From G965218495 sp965262785 (lineage in GTDB: Bacteria > Bacteroidota > Rhodothermia > Rhodothermales > Bin80): a DNA stretch of 64,000 nt. The stretch spans positions 434,001-498,000 of the forward strand of contig OZ253559.1 of the NCBI GenBank assembly GCA_965262785.1, in the 5' to 3' direction. Below the pieces are notes generated by a model, which saw only the letters and a list, made by a program, of their open reading frames with translations, ran no database searches and was not told the DNA's origin. The position numbers and the translations under genes are program-made. This document shows, in pieces, positions 54,227-63,152 of the stretch. Numbering within the stretch: position 1 is the stretch's first letter; every line of letters starts with the position of its first letter.

Positions 54227-55981
54227 CTACGAATTCATGGACACTAGGAATTCGTCATTGCTCTTGGTCCCGCGAAGGCGGTCCAAAAGAAAGTTCATGG
54301 CCGGAATGGGATCCATGTCGGCCAAGAGCTTGCGCAAGATCCATATGCGCATCAGCCGGGCCTCTGAAATCAGGAGTTCTTCACGCCGCGTACCGGACAT
54401 CACGACGTTCATGGCCGGATACATGCGCCGGTCGGCCATTTCGCGGTTCAGTACCAACTCCATGTTGCCGGTGCCCTTAAATTCCTCGAAGATCACTTCA
54501 TCCATGCGGCTGCCGGTATCGATCAGCGCAGTGCCTATGATGGTTAGAGAGCCGCCTTCCTCCACGTTGCGTGCCGCCCCGAAAAAGCGCTTGGGACCAC
54601 GCAACGCGCCTGCTTCAATGCCACCGGACAGCGTGCGTCCCGAATCCGGGGCTACCGCGTTATGGGCCCGCGCCAGACGCGTGATGGAGTCCAGCAAGAT
54701 GACGACATCGTGCTTGGCTTCAACCAGGCGCTTGGCCTTCTCCAGCACGATGCCGGCGACTGCCACATGGCGTTCGGGGTCTTGGTCGAATGTGGAGGCA
54801 ATGACCTCGCCTTTGACGCTTCGACGCATGTCGGTGACCTCCTCGGGGCGTTCATCCACCAGAAGGATCAACAGGTGGGCCTCTGGGTGGTTGGCCGAGA
54901 TGGAGTTGGCGATCTTTTGCAAAAGGATCGTCTTTCCGGTCTTGGGTTGCGCCACGATGAGCCCCCTTTGCCCCTTGCCAATGGGAGCAAACAGGTCCAG
55001 GACACGCATGCTCATTTCGTTGGGGCGCGTCTCCAGGCGCAGCTGGTCTTCAGGGTAAAGCGGCGTCAGGTAGTCAAAGCTCTGGCGCTCATCAACACCG
55101 CCGGGCGGGCGGCCATTGACGTTGTTGACATGGATCAGTGCAAAGAATCGTTCGCCCTCCTTCGGCGGCCGTACTGCACCATCAACGGTGTCCCCCAGTC
55201 GCAGACTGAAGCGTTTAATCTGGCTGGGTGATACGTAGATGTCGTCGGGACTGGGGAGGTAGTTGTATTCTGCGGACCGTAAAAACCCGTACCCGTCTGG
55301 TAGTACCTCCAATACCCCCGTCTTTTCAATCATGGCATCCAGCTCCATGCGCCCGGGCTCGTGACGTGCCATGTACTCAGGGCGTCCCTCGTAGACACGT
55401 TTGCGCCGCTCTTCGCGCATGGAGCGCCTGCTGTCACGACGCGTCCGGTGACGATCGGAACGTGGTCCGCCGCGCCGTTGATCCGTGCGTGAACCACGCT
55501 TTACATCTTCTCTGGGCGGGCGTCCGCCGTCTCCATGCACGCGCGGTTTGGGATCCCGCCCTTCGCTGGAAGGAGGCCTGCGAGTAGACTCCCCACGCGA
55601 TTCTTCCCCGGGCTTGCCAACGTGCCGGAATCGAGGCCGCGAGGAGCGCGAAGACTCAGATGGGGCCTTTGACCGTGCGGGCGCTTCGGGCGGGAACAGC
55701 ATGGCGGGAGGCTCCGTCTTGGCCCTTGTGCGCGAGCTTGCGTCGGGCGGCACTGGCTGGGAGGCGGGCTTCTTGGGCGGTGGCACCCTCGGGGGCTGCG
55801 GAGCAGATGCCTGCGCGGGCGCTGCCGCGGCACCGTTGCCAGTACCAGTGCCCGGAAGGTGCTCGGCAAGAAACTCAATCAGTCCCTGTTTGCGCAGGTG
55901 GGTCCAGCCTTTCAGCTTATTCTGGCGGGCCAGGTCCGTGAGCTCGGACAGTTTTTTACGTTGCAATTCAGCGAGAGTCAT
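54227..55981 (-). CDS. rho: Transcription termination factor Rho with long disordered N-terminal insert
   Basis: 584 residues against about 420 in E. coli. A Rho_N SAP-like domain (1-42: LAELQRKKLSELTDLARQ) is followed by about 165 residues (44-210) of low-complexity sequence, first rich in Ala/Pro, then Arg/Ser/Gly/Asp. The RNA-binding CSD (GVLEVLPDGYGFLRS) and the RecA-like ATPase follow: Walker A AQPKTGKTILLQKIA, Walker B VVILLDSITRLARAHN, the Q-loop/R-loop region SGGIEAGALRGPKRFFGAARN. Hexameric RNA-DNA helicase that ends untranslated transcripts. Disordered Rho inserts are known in Bacteroidota and Actinobacteria. Confidence 0.95.
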   Translation of the reverse strand: MTLAELQRKKLSELTDLARQNKLKGWTHLRKQGLIEFLAEHLPGTGTGNGAAAAPAQASAPQPPRVPPPKKPASQPVPPDASSRTRAKTEPPAMLFPPEAPARSKAPSESSRSSRPRFRHVGKPGEESRGESTRRPPSSEGRDPKPRVHGDGGRPPREDVKRGSRTDQRRGGPRSDRHRTRRDSRRSMREERRKRVYEGRPEYMARHEPGRMELDAMIEKTGVLEVLPDGYGFLRSAEYNYLPSPDDIYVSPSQIKRFSLRLGDTVDGAVRPPKEGERFFALIHVNNVNGRPPGGVDERQSFDYLTPLYPEDQLRLETRPNEMSMRVLDLFAPIGKGQRGLIVAQPKTGKTILLQKIANSISANHPEAHLLILLVDERPEEVTDMRRSVKGEVIASTFDQDPERHVAVAGIVLEKAKRLVEAKHDVVILLDSITRLARAHNAVAPDSGRTLSGGIEAGALRGPKRFFGAARNVEEGGSLTIIGTALIDTGSRMDEVIFEEFKGTGNMELVLNREMADRRMYPAMNVVMSGTRREELLISEARLMRIWILRKLLADMDPIPAMNFLLDRLRGTKSNDEFLVSMNS

Positions 55982-56253
55982 GTCGTCTGGCGATAGGTTG
56001 CCAAGCAGGGCATGGATGAAGGCGCGTGTCAGTGAGGGCGGCGACGCCCGATGAGGTGGATGAGCAGACTGGCCCGTAAGCCGTATCTCAAGCAGCAGGA
56101 AAAACTAACAGGGGTGATTCACAGCAGGGCAGGCAGCCCAATTGGGAGGAGGCTTAACGCAGGGGTATCACTCTTTGCCTGATGCTTGTACGCACAAGCC
56201 AGGATTCCGTTGCTTCAGCGTGCAAGCCAATAAGAAAAATCATGATCTAACCG

Positions 56254-57531
56254 CTAGGCATAGGCCCCCAGAAACTCGCCCGCAAGGTGATGGGACCCGC
56301 ATACCAGTATCCAGTCCTCCGGAGCAGCACGGACCTTCACTTGCGAAAATGCCGCTTCCCATGTGCCCGAGCAGGCAATCGGCACATGCCAAACGCGCAG
56401 GATATCGGCAAGCTCGCTCGCATTTAACCCACGCCTGGCAGGTACATCACAAGTATACACAATTGCGCGCGCTTCAAAAAGGGCCTGAGCCATCTTTGCA
56501 GCATCTTTGCTACGTACTAGCCCAAAAAGTACAAAGAGGCGCCCGTGGCACTGGGGACGAGCGTAGGCGAGGGCGCTCCGCAGTCCGGCCTCGTTGTGTG
56601 CCACATCCAAAATGACTCGCGGCGAGATTGCGAGTGTTTCCAGGCGGCCACGCAGCCCGCTGAGCGCTCTCACACGTTGTAGTCCTGTCCGAATGGCTGC
56701 GGGCGCATTTCCGTAGAGAAGCTCCGCCGCACGTATGGCGAGGAGGGCATTGGCGGCTTGGTGCGTGCCTGACAACTCAAGCGTCAACGCCGAATAAGTT
56801 GCCCGCGGCGTTGTAGCCGTGAGCTCAAGGCCATCTGCTCCTTGTGCGGTGTCCATCTGACATTCGCGGTGCGTCACATGAATCGGGGCGCCGAGATGTG
56901 CGCCGATCGCTTCGAGCACTGCCAGCGCCTCCGGTTGCCGCGTAGCCGTAAGCAGTGGTACGCCCGGCTTGATGATCCCGCCCTTTTCCCGCGCTATGGC
57001 ACTCAGAGAGTGACCCAGCACATTCATGTGATCAAGATCAATGCAGGTGATGATGCTCAGTCGCGGCTCCAAGATGTTGGTAGCATCCAAACGGCCGCCC
57101 AAGCCGGCCTCAACGATCGCGACGGACACTTCCTGCTCTGCAAAATAGAGGAAGGCTAGCGCGGTCATGGCCTCAAAGAAGCTCGGCTGCACCGCGTCCA
57201 TCACATGGCGGAATCGTGCAACTGCCACATTCATCCACATGACCGGCACCATGGCCCCGTCGCAGCGAATGCGTTCGCGCATACAGGTCAAATGCGGCGA
57301 GGTATACAGTCCCACACGCGAGTGGCCTGCCGCTCTTAGAATCGCCGCAACCATGGACGCGGTAGAGCCCTTGCCGTTGGTGCCGGCGATGTGGATGCTC
57401 GCGAACTGCCTGTGAGGGTGATTCATCGCCGCTACCAGTGCATTGACGCGCTCAAAGCCGGGATGCATGGCCTTCGCCCCCTTGTCGCCGTAGCGAGGCA
57501 ACTGCAAGAGGTACGTCTCAAATGCGTCCAT
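56254..57531 (-). CDS. folC: Folylpolyglutamate synthase / dihydrofolate synthase
   Basis: Adds glutamate to dihydropteroate and to folates. 425 residues of Mur-ligase-like fold: P-loop IAGTNGKGSTASMVAAIL, VGLYTSPHLTCMRERIRCDG, VSVAIVEAGLGGRLDATN, ITCIDLDHMNVLG, and the C-terminal VILDVAHNEAGLRSAL. Its ATG directly follows the porX stop with no base between, so the two are translationally coupled. Confidence 0.92.
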   Translation of the reverse strand: MDAFETYLLQLPRYGDKGAKAMHPGFERVNALVAAMNHPHRQFASIHIAGTNGKGSTASMVAAILRAAGHSRVGLYTSPHLTCMRERIRCDGAMVPVMWMNVAVARFRHVMDAVQPSFFEAMTALAFLYFAEQEVSVAIVEAGLGGRLDATNILEPRLSIITCIDLDHMNVLGHSLSAIAREKGGIIKPGVPLLTATRQPEALAVLEAIGAHLGAPIHVTHRECQMDTAQGADGLELTATTPRATYSALTLELSGTHQAANALLAIRAAELLYGNAPAAIRTGLQRVRALSGLRGRLETLAISPRVILDVAHNEAGLRSALAYARPQCHGRLFVLFGLVRSKDAAKMAQALFEARAIVYTCDVPARRGLNASELADILRVWHVPIACSGTWEAAFSQVKVRAAPEDWILVCGSHHLAGEFLGAYA

Positions 57532-59106
57532 CTAGCGGCGCGGGCGCATGGTAACGACGGGCAAAATCATCTCCTCCAACGACGCGCCACCGTGCTGCAT
57601 TGAGTCGTTATAGAGGTTGAGGTAGTGGTGGTAGTTGGTGGGGTAGAGGAAATAGAAGTCTTCCTTAGCAATGATAAAGTCCGAGGTCAGGCGATCGGTG
57701 GGCAGCCCCCACGCATGTGGGTCTCTGATGACGAGTGCATGCTTCGGGTTGACCTTGAGGTTGCGTCCGCTCTTATATCGCAGCGCTGTCGACGTGCGCC
57801 GATCTCCGCGGACCTTCGTTGCATGCAAGCTGCGGATCGCGCCATGGTCGGTCGTAATGACGATGGTACAATCATGCTTGGCAAGGCTCCGAAACGCCTG
57901 AAACAGCCAAGAATGCTCAAACCAAGTGCGCGTCAATGCGCGATACGCACGTTCGTCCGGTGCCAATTCCTTGATGATGTCATAGTCTGCGCGGCTGTGC
58001 GCTAGGATGTCGACAAAGTTCACCACGATCGCGCTTAGGTCTGCCTGCAGCAAGTCGGTCACTTCGCTGGCAAAGGCGCGGCCGTCTGCCTTGCCGACCA
58101 GTTTCTGGTAACGCAGCCGGACGCCCGTGTGCCGCTTGCGCCGCAAGAGGTCAGCCAAGAATGCTTCCTCGTGGCGATTCTTGCTGTGCTCATCGTCCTC
58201 GCCCGAGTCCCACGCCCGGGTATGCAAACGTGCAATGTCGCGAGGCAGCAGCCCGCTGAATATGGCGTTTCTCGAATATGGTGTCGCCGTTGGAAGGATG
58301 GAATAGTGAAAGTCCTTCTCTATGGCAAAAAGTGGATAGAGCAGTTTTTCAAATTCCAGCCACTGATCATACCGCATGCAGTCGATGACGAAGAATAGCA
58401 CGCGCCTTTGTTCGTCCAGCCGCGGCAGCACCCATTTGGGGATGACCTCGTGCGAGAGCACGGGCCGCGCGTCGAGCGCGGGACGGCCCGCGAGGCGGAT
58501 CCAGTCCGTGTAGTTGGCCGCGATAAAGCGTCCGAAGGCCCGATTGGCTTCCTGGTACTGTTCCTGCAGGATCTGCCGTGCGCCCTCGTCCCCTTCAAGT
58601 TGTGCATCGTAGTGCACAATCTCACGGTACAGGTCAACCCATTCCCGGTGGGAGAGCGGGTTCATGAGTGCATTGGAAATCTGGCTAAATCGCTGCAGGT
58701 AGTCGTGAGACACCTTTTCGCTGCGCAGGCGTGCACGCTCCAGCAGGCGCTTGCAGGTCAACAGGATCTGGCTGGGGTTGACCGGCTTGGTGAGGTAGTC
58801 ACTGATCTGGTCTCCCAGCGCTTCCTCCATGAGGTGCTCCTCTTCGCTCTTGGTGACCATGACCACCGGTACCCGGGGCCGCACGCGCTTGACGGCTGCC
58901 AGCGTATCCAGCCCGCCCATGCCCGGCATCTGCTCATCCAGCAGTACCACGTCAAACGGGGTGCGCTCCACGGCGGCTACCGCGTCCGACCCATTGGTGA
59001 CGCGTGTCACGCGGTAGCCTTTATGCTCCAGAAACAGGATGTGAGACCGGAGGAGGTCGATCTCGTCGTCAGCCCATAGGATATGCGGTGCACTTGACAT
59101 CGGCAA
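57532..59106 (-). CDS. porX: PorX-type T9SS regulator (receiver domain plus PglZ phosphatase domain)
   Basis: 524 residues. N-terminal CheY-like receiver (ILWADDEIDLLRSHI, phosphorylated Asp57 in VVLLDEQMPGMGG, VVMVTKSEE, DYLTKPVNPSQIL), a helical linker, then a PglZ/alkaline-phosphatase-like domain: VLFFVIDCMRYDQWLEFE with metal-binding Asp, ILPTATPYSRNAIFSG with the Thr nucleophile, LLQADLSAIVVNFVDILAHSR, and IVITTDHGAIRS. This two-domain layout defines PorX, which with PorY controls type IX secretion. Its partner structural genes are not in the window, but a T9SS-tailed protein is (3438-4550). Coupled to folC downstream; divergent from ferritin. Confidence 0.92.
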   Translation of the reverse strand: MPMSSAPHILWADDEIDLLRSHILFLEHKGYRVTRVTNGSDAVAAVERTPFDVVLLDEQMPGMGGLDTLAAVKRVRPRVPVVMVTKSEEEHLMEEALGDQISDYLTKPVNPSQILLTCKRLLERARLRSEKVSHDYLQRFSQISNALMNPLSHREWVDLYREIVHYDAQLEGDEGARQILQEQYQEANRAFGRFIAANYTDWIRLAGRPALDARPVLSHEVIPKWVLPRLDEQRRVLFFVIDCMRYDQWLEFEKLLYPLFAIEKDFHYSILPTATPYSRNAIFSGLLPRDIARLHTRAWDSGEDDEHSKNRHEEAFLADLLRRKRHTGVRLRYQKLVGKADGRAFASEVTDLLQADLSAIVVNFVDILAHSRADYDIIKELAPDERAYRALTRTWFEHSWLFQAFRSLAKHDCTIVITTDHGAIRSLHATKVRGDRRTSTALRYKSGRNLKVNPKHALVIRDPHAWGLPTDRLTSDFIIAKEDFYFLYPTNYHHYLNLYNDSMQHGGASLEEMILPVVTMRPRR

Positions 59107-59247
59107 AGTCAGTAAGTTGCGATGCGTAGCAGTGTTGCATAGTAGGGCGAATTGACCGCGCGCTGTTACGTTGCCGGCACACTTTTTGTTCGGCTATGCC
59201 GGAAAGCTGCTTCTGGGCAGGCTTGCATCCACGAAACGAAATCCGCG

Positions 59248-59766
59248 ATGTCTACGACCAGCAAGGTAACTCGCAAGATGCAGACGGCCATCAACCTGCA
59301 GATCCAGGCCGAGCTAGAGAGCGCATATCTGTACCTGGCGCTTTCGGCCCACATGGAGCTGCAGAACCTTAAGGGCTTTGCGCATTGGCTCCGCCTGCAG
59401 TGGGAGGAGGAGCTTTCTCATGCGCTTAAGCTGTATGACTTTCTGTTGCAGCGCGACGCGCCGGTATCGCTTAAGGCGCTCGGGCAGCCAGCCTTTGAGG
59501 CGAGCACGCCCCTGGAAGTCTTTGATTTGGTGCTGCGCCACGAGCAGCATATCACAAGGCGAATTAATGAACTTTACGCCCTGGCGGTCGAAGAGCATGA
59601 CTATGCTTCGCAAGCGCTGCTCCAGTGGTTCGTCACGGAGCAACTGGAAGAGGAAGAAAACGCCCGCGCGATTGCGGACGACCTGCGGTTGGTGGGTACC
59701 GCCGGTCCGAATCTCTTCCTGGTGGATCGCGAGCTAGCTGGCCGCGCCAAGGAGGTCGGCGAATAA
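59248..59766 (+). CDS. ftnA: Ferritin
   Basis: Iron-storage cage protein, 172 residues, four-helix bundle. Ferroxidase ligands are visible: Glu in IQAELESAYLYLALS, the EExxH-type site in LQWEEELSHALKLYDF, and Glu/Gln in VTEQLEEEENARAIADDLR. Non-haem ferritin rather than bacterioferritin. The open frame runs up to 59152, but ATG 59248 starts the usual MxxxxKVTRKMQTAINLQI. A hairpin follows the stop. Confidence 0.92.
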   Translation: MSTTSKVTRKMQTAINLQIQAELESAYLYLALSAHMELQNLKGFAHWLRLQWEEELSHALKLYDFLLQRDAPVSLKALGQPAFEASTPLEVFDLVLRHEQHITRRINELYALAVEEHDYASQALLQWFVTEQLEEEENARAIADDLRLVGTAGPNLFLVDRELAGRAKEVGE

Positions 59767-59776
59767 TCTGCTGCGC

Positions 59777-59796
59777 AGGCGGACACATTTCCGCCT
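59777..59796 (+). terminator. Hairpin after ferritin
   Basis: AGGCGGA (59777-59783) pairs with TCCGCCT (59790-59796) around a 6-base loop, 10 bases after the ferritin stop. No T-run follows, so it may be a weak or Rho-assisted terminator, or a stability element. Confidence 0.4.
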
Positions 59797-59834
59797 CAGG
59801 ATGTACACCAACCGCAATCAATCACAGGAATCCC

Positions 59835-60746
59835 ATGCACTATTTCACGCGCTACTTTGCCATCGCAGCTGTATTGGGCATGCTTGTCCCGAGCGTCTGG
59901 GCGCAGCGGGACTTTGACGCAGTTGAAATAGAGATTGTTGGCGTTGCCGAAGGCGTCTATATGCTGGTCGGGATGGGTGGTAACATTGGCCTATCCGTGG
60001 GAGAGGACGGCGCTTTCCTGGTTGATGACCAATTTGCTCCCCTCACCGGGAAGATACTGGCGGCCATTGCCACGCTCACGGAAGCGCCGATACAATTTGT
60101 TGTCAACACACACTTTCATGGCGACCACACGGGGGGTAACGAGAATCTGGGTAAGGCCGGCGCGATCATCGTCGCGCATGAAAACGTCCGAAGCAGGATG
60201 AGCGTGGAGCAATTCAGGGAGTCGCTGGGGAGTTCCACTCCTGCGTCACCGCCGGACGCGCTGCCCGTGGTCACCTTTGCCGAAGGGCTCACCCTCCACT
60301 GGAACGGGGATCAGATTCGCGTCTTTCACGATGGGATAGGCCATGCCCACACCGACGGCGACGCCATAGTACACTTCACGCAAGCCAACGTCTTCCACAT
60401 GGGCGATACGTACTTCAACGGCATGTACCCGTTTATTGATGTCGGCAGTGGCGGCGATGTCGGTGGGATTATCCAGGTCGCAACACGGATCATTCATATG
60501 GCCGATGGCGACACGAAGATCATTCCGGGTCACGGTCCGCTTTCCAACAAGGCGGAGCTCACCGCGTACCGTGACATGCTTCGGGCGGTCACGCGCGAGG
60601 TGCACGAAGGCATCAAAAAGGGGCTAAGCTTGGACGCAATCGTGGCGCAAAAGCCTACCAGCACCTTTGACGCGACCTGGGGTGGCGGGTTTATCACGCC
60701 GAACGCGCTGGTTGGGGCGATTTACCAGTCCATCCAAGGCAGGTAG
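59835..60746 (+). CDS. Exported metallo-beta-lactamase-fold hydrolase
   Basis: 303 residues from the ATG at 59835, which has AGGAA 6 bases upstream and starts a signal peptide ending VWAQ. Zinc-binding HxHxDH is NTHFHGDHTGG, the third His is in GIGHAHTDGD, the bridging Asp in FHMGDTYFNG, and the last His in IIPGHGPLS. This resembles exported MBL proteins of the quinoprotein-relay/SoxH or B3-like type rather than glyoxalase II, but substrate is unknown. Ends 5 bases before the convergent dnaJ-like gene. Confidence 0.85.
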   Translation: MHYFTRYFAIAAVLGMLVPSVWAQRDFDAVEIEIVGVAEGVYMLVGMGGNIGLSVGEDGAFLVDDQFAPLTGKILAAIATLTEAPIQFVVNTHFHGDHTGGNENLGKAGAIIVAHENVRSRMSVEQFRESLGSSTPASPPDALPVVTFAEGLTLHWNGDQIRVFHDGIGHAHTDGDAIVHFTQANVFHMGDTYFNGMYPFIDVGSGGDVGGIIQVATRIIHMADGDTKIIPGHGPLSNKAELTAYRDMLRAVTREVHEGIKKGLSLDAIVAQKPTSTFDATWGGGFITPNALVGAIYQSIQGR

Positions 60747-60751
60747 CAAAG

Positions 60752-61606
60752 CTAAAGGAGGCCCGCGGCTTTGGCCGCGTGGTGGAGTGCTTTGCGCTGT
60801 GGTATGGTCAGGTCGTTGGGAATGAGGACGCTGACTTTCAGGACCATGTCACCCCCACGTACACCCTTGCCGCGCACTCGCAACGTGGCACCGGGCTGCG
60901 TCCCAGGCGGGACAGTCACCGACACGGGGGTCCCGCTGGGGTGGGCCACCTGGAAGGTCTTGCCAAGCATGGCGGCCATGGCGCCGACCTGGAGCGTTTC
61001 GGCCGATACCAAGTCATTTCCCTTCATCCTGAATGATTCATGCGGGGCCACCTTGAAGGTAACATGCAGCGGCGGGCCGGTGACATCTTTGATACGGATG
61101 GCGTAGCCATCGCGGATATCTTCCGGAAGTGTTACCCGTACCGGCTTGTCCTGCGGGACCAGGATGGTAACGGGGCCGCCGCGGAAGGCTTTCTCGAAGG
61201 AAAGCGTTTTTGTGATGCGGCGCTTGTATTCCATGTCGCCAAAGAGTTTGCTGAACCAGCTGCCACTCCTGGTTGGCGGCGTTGCCCGGCGCACAAAGGT
61301 GCCGTCGGCGCGTCTCTCGAAATTGGTGCCACGCGGCGTGGTCGTGCGAGCCTCCCTGCGAAATTGGTTGACGGTTTCGTATACGCGCAGTTTGTGGTCG
61401 TAGGTAGACTTTTTGTCCCTATCGGATAGCACGCCATAGGCTTCCTGAACCATTTTAAAGTACTCTTCTGCACGCTTGTCACCGGGATTGTGGTCCGGGT
61501 GATATCGTTTGGCCAGCGCCCGGAACGCATGCTTGATGTCGGCGCCGGTCGCGTCGTGCTGAATGCCCAGGATTTTGTAATAGTCTTTGGGTTTGCCGCG
61601 TGTCAT
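60752..61606 (-). CDS. DnaJ/CbpA-like co-chaperone
   Basis: 284 residues. J domain (about 7-72: DYYKILGIQHDATGADIKHAFRALAKRYHPDHNPGDK, with the HPD motif that stimulates DnaK), a short basic linker (FRREARTTTPRGTNFERRADG), then a DnaJ C-terminal substrate-binding part (VRVTLPEDIRDGYAIRIK, and VTVPPGTQPGATLRVRGKGV). The zinc-finger of full DnaJ is absent, so it is CbpA/class II-like. Divergent from accC. Confidence 0.88.
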   Translation of the reverse strand: MTRGKPKDYYKILGIQHDATGADIKHAFRALAKRYHPDHNPGDKRAEEYFKMVQEAYGVLSDRDKKSTYDHKLRVYETVNQFRREARTTTPRGTNFERRADGTFVRRATPPTRSGSWFSKLFGDMEYKRRITKTLSFEKAFRGGPVTILVPQDKPVRVTLPEDIRDGYAIRIKDVTGPPLHVTFKVAPHESFRMKGNDLVSAETLQVGAMAAMLGKTFQVAHPSGTPVSVTVPPGTQPGATLRVRGKGVRGGDMVLKVSVLIPNDLTIPQRKALHHAAKAAGLL

Positions 61607-61676
61607 GTATCTTCTTCTGGTACTTCACTGTTTCTACGCATCTGCTCTATGAAGTGATGCGCACCGCGACGTGTTC

Positions 61677-63152
61677 ATGAGGCAGCTGCGCAACGTATTG
61701 ATAGCCAACAGAGGCGAGATTGCCCTTCGCATCATGCGAACGTGCAAGGAGCTCGGGATTCGCACCGTGGCAGTATACAGTGAGGCCGACCGCCAGAGTG
61801 CACATGTGCGGTATGCGGATCAGGCCTATTGCATTGGGCCAGCACCTTCGAAGCACTCATATCTGGCGATTGACCGAATCCTTGATGCAGCAAGGCAATG
61901 TAGAGCGGATGCGGTGCATCCGGCGTATGGGTTCCTTTCTGAAAACGCCACGTTTGCCGAGCGCTGCGCGGCGGCTGGCCTGGCATTTATTGGGCCGCCT
62001 GCCAGTGCCATCGCGGTCATGGGAGATAAAACGCGCGCGCGCACGCTGATGCGGCAGGCGGGTGTGCCCGTGGTGCCGGGGACAACTGATGCGGTGGAAT
62101 GCCTGGAGGAAGCAAAGGCGACGGCGGCGCGCATTGGGTATCCGATCATCACCAAGGCCGCAGCGGGTGGCGGCGGCAAGGGCATGCGCCTGATCGAGAG
62201 CCCCAGCGAGCTGGAGGAGTCGATGGCTTTGGCCCAAAGCGAAGCTCAGTCGTCCTTCGGTGACAGTCGCGTATTCATCGAAAAGTATCTCGTGAAGCCC
62301 AGACATATTGAGGTGCAGGTCCTGCTCGACAGCCACGATGGAGCAGTGCACCTTTTTGAGCGGGAGTGCTCCATTCAGCGTCGACACCAGAAGGTGATTG
62401 AGGAGGCGCCCTCCTGCGCTGTCACACCCGCGCTACGCAGGCGCATGACAGATGCGGCACTCAAGGTTGCCGACGCGTGCGGGTACGAAGGTGCGGGCAC
62501 AGTAGAGTTTCTTCTCGACCGGGACGGGAGCTTTTACTTCATGGAGATGAACACGCGATTGCAGGTAGAGCACCCCGTAACGGAGTGGATCACGGGCCTG
62601 GACCTGGTGGAAGCGCAGATTCGCGTAGCGCGGGGCGAGCGGCTCCCTTACGCACAGGCAGATCTTGGCGTGAATGGACACGCTATTGAGTGCCGCGTGT
62701 ACGCAGAGGACCCGGCTGCCGGATTCTTGCCTGATGCAGGCATACTGGTCCGGCATGCCCCGTGCATGGGATTTGGGATCCGGGTTGACGCGGCGTTCGA
62801 TGTACCGGGCGAAGTGTCGATCCATTATGATCCTATGATTGCGAAGGTATCCGCGTGGGGGCGAACGCGCGAGGAAGCCATCCGGCGCATGGTGCGTGCG
62901 CTTATGGACTACGACGTCGTTGGTGTGAAAACGACGATTCCGTTCTGCCTGCGCGTGATGGAGAGCGATGCGTTTCGGCGGGGCGACCTCTCCACGCACT
63001 TTATCGGCGAACATCCGGCACTGTCGGCATCTCGTCCAACTTCTCTGGACAATGCTCGTGCGGCTGCGATCGCTGCGGTGTTGGCTCGCCAGGTGCCGCG
63101 GCCAGCCGCCGCGCAGCCCAGCGAAGAGTGGCAGCGGCGCAGGGGGCTTTAG
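61677..63152 (+). CDS. accC: Biotin carboxylase subunit of acyl-CoA carboxylase
   Basis: Carboxylates biotin on its carrier protein, using ATP and bicarbonate. About 491 residues. ATP-grasp fold: LIANRGEIALRIMRTCKELGIRTVAVYSEAD, GDKTRARTLM, ITKAAAGGGGKGMRLIES, FERECSIQRRHQKVIEEAPS, FYFMEMNTRLQVEHPVTEWITG. No biotinyl domain is fused, and no carrier or carboxyltransferase gene is near, so acetyl-CoA or propionyl-CoA carboxylase cannot be told apart. The ATG at 61677 is preferred over the GTG at 61671. Stop overlaps the convergent methyltransferase gene. Confidence 0.9.
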   Translation: MRQLRNVLIANRGEIALRIMRTCKELGIRTVAVYSEADRQSAHVRYADQAYCIGPAPSKHSYLAIDRILDAARQCRADAVHPAYGFLSENATFAERCAAAGLAFIGPPASAIAVMGDKTRARTLMRQAGVPVVPGTTDAVECLEEAKATAARIGYPIITKAAAGGGGKGMRLIESPSELEESMALAQSEAQSSFGDSRVFIEKYLVKPRHIEVQVLLDSHDGAVHLFERECSIQRRHQKVIEEAPSCAVTPALRRRMTDAALKVADACGYEGAGTVEFLLDRDGSFYFMEMNTRLQVEHPVTEWITGLDLVEAQIRVARGERLPYAQADLGVNGHAIECRVYAEDPAAGFLPDAGILVRHAPCMGFGIRVDAAFDVPGEVSIHYDPMIAKVSAWGRTREEAIRRMVRALMDYDVVGVKTTIPFCLRVMESDAFRRGDLSTHFIGEHPALSASRPTSLDNARAAAIAAVLARQVPRPAAAQPSEEWQRRRGL

